Below, piece by piece: positions 1 to 9,125 of a stretch of DNA of 64,000 bases. Source of the DNA: Macrostomum hystrix (Eukaryota > Platyhelminthes > Macrostomidae). A program made the position numbers and the translations under genes. The notes beneath the pieces are model-generated. The model saw only the letters and a list, made by a program, of their open reading frames with translations, searched no databases and was not told the DNA's origin. The stretch lies in NCBI GenBank assembly GCA_950097015.1, contig CATNEN010000003.1, forward strand, positions 8,354,501 through 8,418,500, in the 5' to 3' direction. The stretch's first letter is position 1. Each line of letters starts with the position of its first letter.

Positions 1-1131
1 CCCACATTAGCTTGATAATAGTGAAATGAGAACAGCATGTTTCTAAAGGCCTCATTGAGTAGGGGCCTAATTGCTATTTATGAAGGTAAACTAAAGAGCT
101 GCAGAGGCAAAAGACAGTGCACATTGACTTAGACAAGTATTAGAAGCTAGAAAATACAATCTCTAGGGCTCAGACATTTTAGCAAAATGCCAAAAAATGA
201 TTTAACATAGGGCCTATATAGGCCCTAAACACTGAATGCATTTCAGCAGAAAATACTGAACAAAAAACGTTAGGCCTTGCCTAGTGTTAGGCCTAGTGCC
301 CAATATTCAAGGAGTTGTCATGACTCATGCACATTGCCCTTGGCATATAATGTAGGCCTAATCTAATATATATATATTATAAACAATATATTTAGTTGTC
401 AGTTGTGAATACAACAAAGTATCAGTAAAACAGTAAAACTGTGTGAAATATAACAGTGCTAGGCTATAACTATCAATCTTAAATAGGTTTGCAAAACTAT
501 AACAATAACAGTCCTGTGAGTGTTACCTACCTAGGCCTAATTGGCCTAGGCCTAACCCTAGGCCTAGTAGGCCCTACACCAAACATAAAAAACTTTTACA
601 CTGTACTGCAAAAAAGAATTATTCCATGTCTTACAATAGTCTTATATAAGTGTTATAACTTCTGTTAGGCCTAGCAAGTAAAATTTAATATTTCAAAAGG
701 GTTTTCTGAAAATGTATTTTACTGAAATGTAGGCCTATTTCTGTAACGTTTACATTTTACGTAGGTCATATAAATGATGAATTGGCATCAATGACATCAA
801 TTCTTTAATTTTTGCTCTGTCTCTTTGCTTTGTAAGACAAACCGTAATTCTCTCTTTTATCATCTTAGTCCAAGATTTTGTCAGGCCAGACGACGTCATA
901 TGTCAGGACGGGATTTCATCAGTTTTGAGAAAAAAAATGGTACTGGCTATTCGTACGTCAGAATCTCTTGTAGTGCATTTCCAAGAAATTATGAAACGAG
1001 TTATAACAAATCTAAAATGTAAACTGCGATGCTTGTAGATTTTTCTTATGAATAAAAACTGTTCGATAATTTTCTGCACGATTAGATGTTAAAATTATAC
1101 GTGTTCGCCAACCCGCGGCAAGCTTCCTCAT
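1..1131. other. AT-rich intergenic DNA dense in TAGGCCTA
   Basis: No gene is supported here; the short open frames have no recognisable content. The visible feature is a high density of the palindrome AGGCCT, often as TAGGCCTA, for example several times between 530 and 575. The same texture returns at 4.4-4.7 kb and 44.5-46.0 kb and is rare elsewhere in the window. Confidence 0.5.
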
Positions 1132-1192
1132 GGTAAATTCAAGGACCACTAGAAGAAGAATAATTCTTCTTCTAGTGGTCCTTGGGTAAATT
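1132..1192. mobile_element. 45-bp perfect palindrome with 8-bp direct repeats
   Basis: Positions 1140-1160 and 1164-1184 are perfect 21-nt inverted copies around a 3-nt TAA loop. The palindrome is flanked by identical octamers GGTAAATT at 1132-1139 and 1185-1192. An 8-bp duplication and ends beginning CAAGG suit a hAT-type deletion derivative reduced to its terminal inverted repeats. The sequence GGACCACTAG is shared with the inverted repeat ending near 2864. A transcribed hairpin is an alternative, but the flanking duplication favours insertion. Confidence 0.6.
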
Positions 1193-1517
1193 ATTGGATT
1201 TTTTTCCGGACTGCTGTACAAATAGCCACTTCCTATTTACAAACAAAAAATACATCAAAGGATAAAACACTGTTCTCGTGTAGGGCCTAACCTAAATTAC
1301 AGTAATTATTTTGTCGTTTTGCATCAAAACAAAAGAAAAATACTCTAGTTTTTGTTTTTTTAAGCACTGAAACAAAAAAATCGATTTACATTTGAAATAT
1401 TTTGGGTGTGTATAATCTATGGGTCTGGGCACACTGGGACCTCACTGGGTTTAAAATAATAAAACAAAGGTATATAAGTTCGAAAAATTACTAAAGGTTA
1501 TTCTGATATCGCTAACA

Positions 1518-1994
1518 GTAAGAACACCCGTGTTGACAGAGATAGGGTCTAAGAAACGGTAATCGAACATGCGCGACGGTTGCCTAATGGGCAAATCAGA
1601 ACATGTTCTTTGTTCCGAGAACATGTTCTTTTTAGTTTATAAGGCTTCGTAATGTAAAAAAATATTAAAATATAAAAAAAGAAAAAATCTCAAAAAAAGT
1701 TGAGAGAAAACTATATTGCTGGCTAGTATGTACGTTAAGTGCTGGTGAACTAGGATATTACTAGACATAGTATGGCCGTTTAACTCTGTCTTGTTTGTTG
1801 ACCTCATGCCAAGGAAGGCATAGTTTTTTCTTCATTATTTTTTCTTCGCCTAACGGTATTTAATATACATTAAGTAGCCTTATTAATTTTAAAGAACATG
1901 TTCTCGGAACAAAGAACATGTTCGGAGTTGCCTATTAGGCGACCGTCGCGCATGTTCAATGTAGCCTAAGAATCGTCAACACGGCTGGTAAGAA
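1518..1994. mobile_element. Foldback/MITE element, 7-bp target repeat
   Basis: The element proper is 1525-1987 (463 bp). Its ends are CACCCGTGTTGAC and, in reverse complement, CAGCCGTGTTGAC. The arms stay similar for about 120 bp and include two copies each of AGAACATGTTCT-like palindromes. GTAAGAA occurs directly outside both ends (1518-1524 and 1988-1994). The CA(G/C) ends and the near-8-bp duplication resemble hAT elements. There is no transposase frame inside, so it would be non-autonomous. Confidence 0.55.
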
Positions 1995-2491
1995 AATCAC
2001 TTATAATACAAATTTTCGTATTCTAATTTGTAACCTTGCGCTATTTTTTGCTGACACTTGATTTTGGCGTATTTTTATTTTTTTAGCGTGCCAAAAGCTA
2101 AAGCTGAAACTATGAGGCCGCCATAGCATGTAAAATTTACAACTATTAAATTATGGTTTTCATTTATTTTTCATTAATTTTTTGTACACTAGGCATTTAA
2201 ATTTTTTTATTAAAACATTTGTTTCGAAATGTAACATGTACGTTTTCAATGTTTTTGTCTTAAAGTTTTTTACACACTTAGCATTTCAGCATACTTTATT
2301 TCAATTGTGCGGATATTGCTACATTTTTGTAGTTCTACGGTTCTGTTTTTTTTGTTTTTTTCTTTTCTAACCAGTCGGCAAATATATTCCTATTTGCTGG
2401 GCTCCGCAAATTAGTTTTAACTTTCTAGTCAGCTTTATATGTGTTCCACAGCGTATGTATTATCCTTACTTTTGTTGGTAAATATACGTAA

Positions 2492-2755
2492 TTGGCAGCT
2501 TGTTGGCACGGATTTTTTTCCATGCCCTCTTCTTTAACAGAAACTATTAGAAACAAAAATCATTACAAAGCAAATCATTTTTATAATTTACCAGCAAACA
2601 AGTTGAGTAATTACTACAGCTTTCTCGTTGCTTTTCGAGAAAAAGTAAAGCTTTCAGTTGAAAGCAAATATTTTATCGAAAGGAAGTTGAAAATCGTTTT
2701 TAAAACATTTGAGTTATCAAGTAAAGACGTAGCAATTTTAAATAAACGTTTCTGA
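2492..2755 (+). CDS. Unrecognised 87-codon open frame
   Basis: I do not recognise this product. The frame encodes a lysine- and phenylalanine-rich polypeptide of 87 residues with no signal peptide, membrane segment or known motif. The first in-frame ATG in it is internal, at the MPSSL stretch. It lies between the inverted repeats of the 1426-2865 interval, so it could be a scrap of a transposase, but no catalytic motif supports that. It may equally be a chance open frame in AT-rich DNA. Confidence 0.15.
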   Translation: MAACWHGFFSMPSSLTETIRNKNHYKANHFYNLPANKLSNYYSFLVAFREKVKLSVESKYFIERKLKIVFKTFELSSKDVAILNKRF

Positions 2756-2877
2756 AAATAAAAAAATATTTTTCTATTTTTCTCTTCTTGCATTAAACGC
2801 TGATGAAGGTAAAGAAATGTATTTTTTGTTATAATGTTTCAAACCTAGTGGTCCCAGTGTGCCCAATGCGAGCCCAT

Positions 2878-4130
2878 GGGTTCGTTCGGGTAGCTTAAAA
2901 TGACTTAAAATGAACTTAAACTGCAGTTTAAGTTCATTTTAACCTCTTTAATAAAACAAAAGCTAAACAGACTAAATGTCGAAATAAAGTAAAAAGATTG
3001 AAGCTGAATGGTTAAGTAGAAGAACCGAATAATTAGTCTTTACATTTCCGTCTTGAAATTGTGTAGTTTTGGTATCAGATGTACAGTAGCCGTATGCGCG
3101 CAAATTTGACATGCAAACTTGTACGCGTATTTTATTTAGAATGTGTAGTACACCGGGCAGTCTTCAAATATATTAAGCAAATGTGCGAAAATTAAATTAT
3201 TAAAAGCAGTATACTTAAGTGATAGATAAAAGCCTCTTGATTTAAAAAAATTATTGGCTTCTGGGATTCGAACCCAGTCCGCTCGATTGCGCAGAAAGTA
3301 TCTTATCCATTAGGGGCCTCGGGCCTGAATGAAGCTAGAAATCAAAAGAAAAAACGTACGTGGTTAAAAATACTCATTTAAATGCAAATATCTTTGCTCC
3401 GAAGAAACTTTGAGAGCTGTAACTGAAATCATTCGATGCAAAATTAAAAGACGAATCCAGTGATATATTTCTTAGTAATTAAATAGAAACATTTAATTTC
3501 GACAGAAACATTCTTTTTTATAATTTTACATTTTACTTATTTCTGCACAAAAATCACAAAACTTCTCTTTTTACACTTATGCGCAGTGCACAGAATTTTC
3601 ACTGTTTCAACAAACTAAAACTCGTGTTTTTCAGTACTTCAGGAGAAATAATCTAAAAACTTTTTTGATCCTCTGAATTTCAGTACAACTACACATTTAC
3701 ATCTTCATTGAAACAATGGTCATTGTCTTACTTCGCTTGAACTTTACTTATTGGTTTCTGTAACTACTGAAAATTAAGACCTTAATATAACCACTACATG
3801 ATCAATTGGAAGAATACAAGCGAAGCAAGACAATGAGTTCACACTTATTAAATTAAATGATATTAATATTCAAATTAAACTACGCGAAAGTTCGAAAGTC
3901 AAATTTGTGCGCGTACGGCTACTGTACATCTGATACCAAAACTACACAATTTCAAGACGGAAATGTAAAGACTAATTATTCGGTTATTCTACTTAACCAT
4001 TCAGCTTCAATCTTTTTACTTTATTTCGACATTTAGTCTGTTTAGCTTTTGTTTTATTAAAGAGGTTAAAATGAACTTAAACTGCAGTTTAAGTTCATTT
4101 TAAGTCATTTTAAGCTACCCGAACGCACCC
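2878..4130. mobile_element. 1.25-kb foldback element with ~230-bp near-perfect TIRs
   Basis: The sequence from 2878 to about 3110 returns in reverse complement from about 3900 to 4130 with only a few differences, so the insertion is fairly young. The ends read GGGTTCGTTCGGGTAGC and, in reverse complement, GGGTGCGTTCGGGTAGC. CAT borders both sides (2875-2877 and 4131-4133), a possible 3-bp target duplication. The interior has a second inverted pair near 3721-3742 and 3815-3836 and a tRNA-like stretch at 3254-3325. No transposase is encoded. Confidence 0.65.
3254..3325 (-). pseudogene. tRNA-Arg-like pseudogene inside the foldback element
   Basis: On the minus strand an A-box-like CCTAATGGATAAG is followed by a B-box GGTTCGAATCC at tRNA spacing. 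The acceptor stem pairs poorly, so it is a degenerate tRNA or tRNA-derived sequence. It is carried in the interior of the foldback element. Confidence 0.45.
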
Positions 4131-4849
4131 CATGTTTTATACACCCCCTGTTTTATACACCCCCAAATATTTTTATAAAGAACAGAAACCGCTCTGATTC
4201 AGATTCAGTTATCATCTGAAAGTCGAAAATATAAAATTCTTTAAATACAAGCGAGTAACCATTTTAAACTTTTTCGTAAAGTAACATTTGTAAAAAAAGG
4301 ATTATTCTTGGAGTCGCATTTTATTTAGACATCACACAGATCAGAAATTGTCATCTTGACTCTGGACGTAAATCACATAGGCCTAACAAAACATGTTTTT
4401 TAGCTGATATCAAGTTGTCAAAATCAAGTTACAACATTTTTTTAAACATTTCACAGATAAGGAGAAAAATGATTTACTTATTATCTAAATCTTAAAGTCA
4501 TAAAAAGCAAAATCTTTTTCAAGTTGAACTTAGGCCTATTTGTTTTTTAGACTAATGCAACTTTTCTTTGTCATCTTATCACTTACATGTCATTTGTGTT
4601 GATCTGCATCTGTAGTTTTTTATATTTCCTGATTCCTCATCTATAGGGCCTATATTACACTACTTTGTCATTTGCCATAGGCATATACATTGTTACATTT
4701 GACAAGGCTTGTAGACACTTTGCCTTTGTTATCCACATTTTTTAAAATTAGGGTTACAATCACTTGGGCGACAAATCACCTCAATGACAGTCATTTTGGC
4801 AACAAGTTATTTTAGCGAATTTACTTTGGCGACAAGTTTTGATCACTTA
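4131..4849. other. No gene seen
   Basis: AT-rich DNA. It starts with two direct copies of TGTTTTATACACCCCC near 4134-4167 and holds three more TAGGCCTA-type sites. Nothing else is recognised. Confidence 0.4.
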
Positions 4850-5640
4850 GGCAACAAAATGATCACTTAAATGCGCTGGCCCTTGAACTGAATGCCATTT
4901 GCAAGCAGCTCCTGCATTGCTCCTTAACAAAATCCGAAAGGAGATCCACATGACTTGGTTTGTCTTTGCCGCAGTAAATCACTACAGCAAATGGTTGCAT
5001 AGAGAGTTGACTGCACACACAAAATTGGCCAGAAATGGGTCCTCAAACTAGGCCTACCAAACAATGGCAGCCCATCTGCATTGAAGCTGAGGCTGAGTTT
5101 TTTAACCAATGGACAGTCAGCTTCCGTGGCCTGCTTCAGCAGCTCTAGCAGCTGTAGCACAGTTGACCATTCAGAAGGTTGCGGATAGCTGCAGAGGCAT
5201 TCAGGTTTGCTTGCCGCAAGAGAGTGGACACTGTTGCCGGCAGAGTCGGGTAGCACTTACGTAGTACTCATAGAAGTGACATCATGTGGATTTTTGGTAC
5301 ATTTGACTCCTGGTACCAGGCAATCAAGTCTTCCTCGAGAGTTGTTTCAACCATAATCTCATTCACCAGAGCCTACATCAAATTCTTCTTCAATATCCAG
5401 GCCTTCTTTGTTTTCCACGTCTTCCTCATTATTGATGTCTTCCCTGTAGTCCACGTCGTGCACTTCGTCTTCATCGACCTTGCACTGGCTGTAATCGACA
5501 TGATGGATCACTTCATCTTCAGATGCAAAATGCACAGCACAGTTTCCGTGACTCAAGGCCGAAAGTTCCTGCAGGTCAGATTTAGTTTGCACTTTTGCGA
5601 GGCGCAGGATTTTTCTTCTCAAGCTCAAATGTAGCTAAAA
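4850..5640 (-). pseudogene. Decayed transposon-type protein ('FNxDGLPLF' family)
   Basis: Reading the minus strand from 5640 down, pieces of one protein appear in shifting frames. First comes a basic then very acidic stretch (5628-5359), then LIAWYQESNVPKIHMMSLL and VLRKCYPTLPATVSTLLR separated by a TGA near 5270. Then comes LSFNADGLPLFGRP...FWPILC (near 5100-5020), and finally VVIYCGKDKPSHVDLLSDFV in another frame near 4990-4930. This order (LPKDARTLL-like segment, FNIDGLPLF, FWPILG, CGxxKP) is one I know from abundant 'uncharacterized' proteins in invertebrate genomes that behave like transposon products. I do not name a superfamily. At least one stop and several frameshifts make it non-functional. 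Confidence 0.55.
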
Positions 5641-6056
5641 TGGATGTGTTTGTTAGATCCTGAAGTTTCAACAAAGTTTTCGTACTTGATGGTAAGTTAG
5701 TATACAAGACCTAATGTCAAATAAAACAATGTAAAATGTGATAATAGAATGTATTGATAGTACGTGTGTGATAATGAATGAGCCCTTTTCTGCATAAGCG
5801 TGCAGCGTATCCATGACAATTAAAAGATTTCCTGATTGCCATTTGCACGCGTGAGTGCAGCATAAGCAAGTATGAGCTGAATAAGGGTTGGGCATAACAA
5901 AATTACTGCATAAAAATGGGTAGCGCAGATATTGTAAAGTAGCGCAGGGGTGCTAAAAAGTGGGGCAACACTACCTACTACACAACATTAATGTTGGAAA
6001 TGTCAAATAAAACTGCTTAAAACAGCAGCCTAAATCTGGTCTGAGCTGGCGTCCAG

Positions 6057-7516
6057 TCATTTGCAAGTCGATGATGTTTGCGCTTTAGCGCGAGCAGGCG
6101 CGTTTGCCAGCCATTTTTTCGTCCTCTCCGCAGCCTTTTTGCCTGAGTCGCCGATGTATGCCATCAGGAAGGAGGTGATGAAAGGAAAAGAACAAAGGCC
6201 GGTTTTTTTCCCACCTTGCTCGTTCTCTTTGCTGCTGCCCTTCCAGTTGAGCTGGCTGCCGAGGCTGAAAGTGAAAATTTCACCCATGATGAGTGAAACG
6301 TGCTGACCCAGCTTGGTTATTGTGAATTTAGGCAGGTGATTGGCGGGTTTCTCGCAATTCTTGGCAACATGCAAAAAGTCGTCCAACTGTTTCAGTTCAT
6401 CTAGCGTTTCCATCGGCAACTTCACCGGCGGAGTAAAGTGCAGAGGCAGCACTCCAATGTCACTAACCTGTAACGAGTTGTATGAAATAATCGAGCAATG
6501 GTGGTTCACTGGATGAATACAAAATTGTTGCTAGGAAAGGTTGATTTTAGGCTTAGAGCCTTGGCTGTATTTATAGTGGATTTGCGACCTCAAAAAATCT
6601 AGAATATTCTAGGGATTGGGGATTTACTATTTAAGGAAAATAGGCCATAGAAATTTCTATAAGGTTAATTATAACCGCACGCTACAAAAACTATGCTAAA
6701 TTTAAAAAGAGACTACAACCCTTTTCCAGGGTGCTCAAAATTGCGTTCGTTTTTGCATCCAGGTTGTTTAACTTGCGCAATATCATGCGTCTGAATGAAA
6801 TTTCATCTAGCTGTTCAGCCAATTGATCCCCATCAGCTGGCAATGACACGGTAGTGCTGATGTTTGTTGTTTGACTTGAAGGACGCTTTAGTCTTGCGCT
6901 ACTCACTGACGCGAGTCAAGGAGTTGTCGGAGTGCTGGTCCTGGCAGCGGGGTTTGTGCACATGGGCCTCACTGATTCATCTGATGAAGTTGATGCATTG
7001 CAGTTGGCAGCTGTATCGAAGCGACCCTCAGAATGTGTGATGTGAAGGCTGTATGTAGCGCTCGGCTGTTGTCATCTGCGTCATCACTGCTGCTGCCAGA
7101 GCTGCTACTGAGAATGGCCTGCTTTCTTTTTGTAGTGGCCCTCGCAGTTCTTTCTTCGAGGGCTCTCAATGCAGATCCTGCCCTAGCTGTTTCTAGAGTG
7201 GAGCCTGCAGTGACTGTTGGAGTTCATTCAGAACTCACAGCAGCTTTCGAGTCATAACCAGCCTGTCTGGCTGACGTTGCTTGTGCTTGCCACTTTGCAC
7301 AAATATGCCATCAGTGTTTGAGTCTGTTTTTGTGATGCTACCAGTATACCTCTTACATTTCTCAAGTGCATCATTATAGACTTCAAAAACTTTTGACTTA
7401 ACTTCAATGGAATATACTAGCCAATTCTCCTTGGGAGGCACCTGATTCCTGGCTGCTGTCCTCAGTTCCTTGTCAGATGGTGGAAATCTGGCTTCAGTAT
7501 GCTCTTCATTCAGCAA
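6057..7516 (-). pseudogene. DUF4806-like transposon-associated gene, partial or decayed
   Basis: On the minus strand, 7516-7235 encodes an N-terminal segment with ENWLVYSIEVKSKVFEVY, of the kind that precedes DUF4806 domains. 7169-6969 gives a basic and serine/aspartate-rich linker. 6906-6691 gives a helical segment (FRRMILRKLNNLDAKTNAIL). An exon with a good acceptor (TTACAG before 6470) gives LPMETLDELKQLDDFL and the rest of a DUF4806-like domain, ending at 6057. The splice chain between the upper pieces is not clean, so some frames are probably broken. DUF4806 proteins are typically multicopy in invertebrate genomes. Here one sits directly upstream, on the same strand, of the decayed FNxDGLPLF gene, so the two may come from one mobile unit. 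Function is unknown. Confidence 0.45.
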
Positions 7517-7519
7517 GCT

Positions 7520-9125
7520 AGAAGGTATTGGCTCTACCCATCAATGTGTAACACTATGGACCACAGTAAAGGGCATGTGTGCTGCAATAAAATTGATAGC
7601 ATTTAAATATTTGGTTCTATACAATTCATGAATAATTATTGATACCCTTGCAAACATAAAATAAAATAGTTTGAATTGTTACTCAGTAACAATATAATAT
7701 AATATAATCATAGCAATTATATTTCTTCTATTCATGTACTCTACTCTAATAATTGATGAGATGTAAAAACTACTAAGGCACTGTACACATAGTAAAATAT
7801 GTATTAATGATGCAAACAGGATATATTGCATATACAATAAAGGACTATTGCATATAATATGTCACATTTTTTACACTGATACTAATTATTTTGGTTTCCC
7901 CTGTATACATTTCACTGTTATGGGTGCATTCAATACTGTTAATTTATGATTAAGAAACTAATATTTATAATTATAATTATAAACAGTTAAACAGTAGAAA
8001 ATTGACAAATATTTGAATTTAAGTCTATAACAACCTGATGATTCTCGTGACGATTCCGATGATTCAGAAAAATGAACAAAAAATCTTTACATTTATTTTT
8101 ATGCCAGTCGTGTATGCCACACTGTACGCCACACTGTACACAGCCAAGAAATGTACACCAGTGTACGCCACAGAGCTCAAGTGTACGCCAGAAGATTCCA
8201 GCGCAATATGGAATTTATATGCACATAAAATGCTGTACAAATCTTGGTATCTTATATTTATATTTCAACTTTCCAAATCTGAAATTCAGATATCTGAAAA
8301 GTTACTTTTTTCAGATTCAGAATCTGAATTGGAATTGGCCAGTTGGATCCATCAAGCTATATGCTGAAACCTGAATTGTTTCAAATTAAAAGAGACATTG
8401 AAAAATAGAGTACAATTTTTGTTCAACTATACTGAAAAAAAATATGTTAAAACAATAAAATACTAATTTAAATTTAAATTTTCTTGGATAGAATTAGTGA
8501 AAGTATTTGCTCTCCGAAAAGTGAATTTTAAGTCAAATATAATATGTCATACTGAAGACATCTTAGAATTACATTTCTGAAGTGATCCTGAAGTTTTCTT
8601 AGCTAAGTTATCTCAGTATGCTCTCTAGTAAGTGAACTTTAAGATAAATATAATTATTGTCTTACTGAAGACATCTCAGAATAACATTTCTGAAGTGATC
8701 TTGAAATTGACTCAAGACTTCTTGAGACAGTTAAAGACGACTTTAAGATGTCTTGAGATCATTTGCTACTGATCGGGATGCTTTTAAAGTTAGAAAAGTT
8801 TAAATATTAGCTAAATACAAATAGACATTCACCTTCAATTGTAGGCTACTAGCTATAAGCAGACTTCCATAACAATTTGACATTGCATTCAATTGTTTGA
8901 GATTTAAACTTAACTGCCAGATTTTATCCTTTTAATCCTTAAATATTGTGTGTTTGTGGCAGCCTACCCCCAGCAATTGACTTAACAGATATAGCCATTC
9001 AGTGCATAGTCAATTACTGCAGCTCTATCTTTCATATGACTTGACTGGGCTATGCAATATTAATCGAGATCTTATATCTAAATTAGCTAGATTATCACGG
9101 ACTAATTTAACACACCCCTTTCCAG
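7520..9125. other. No gene seen; probable 5' side of the TBC gene
   Basis: AT-rich DNA with poorly organised open frames around 8038-8374 (short repeats of GTACGCCACACT). The missing first coding exon of the downstream TBC gene should lie here or further upstream, but it is too short to identify with confidence. Confidence 0.35.
8515..8765 (+). repeat. Imperfect tandem duplication, about 111-bp spacing
   Basis: The block starting near 8519 (AAGTGAATTTTAAG...ACTGAAGACATCTTAGAA...TTTCTGAAGTGATC) is repeated from near 8630 with scattered substitutions. The second copy is followed by CTTGAGA-rich inverted motifs. No coding content. Confidence 0.5.

Larger units (their letters stand above)
1426..2865. 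repeat. Outer inverted-repeat pair enclosing a nested element
   Basis: TGGGCACACTGGGAC at 1426-1440 is matched in reverse complement at 2851-2865, and imperfect similarity runs on for about 40 bp. This looks like the ends of a DNA transposon of about 1.4 kb. No clear target duplication is visible. The interval holds the inner foldback element at 1525-1987 and an 87-codon open frame at 2492-2755. Confidence 0.4.
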
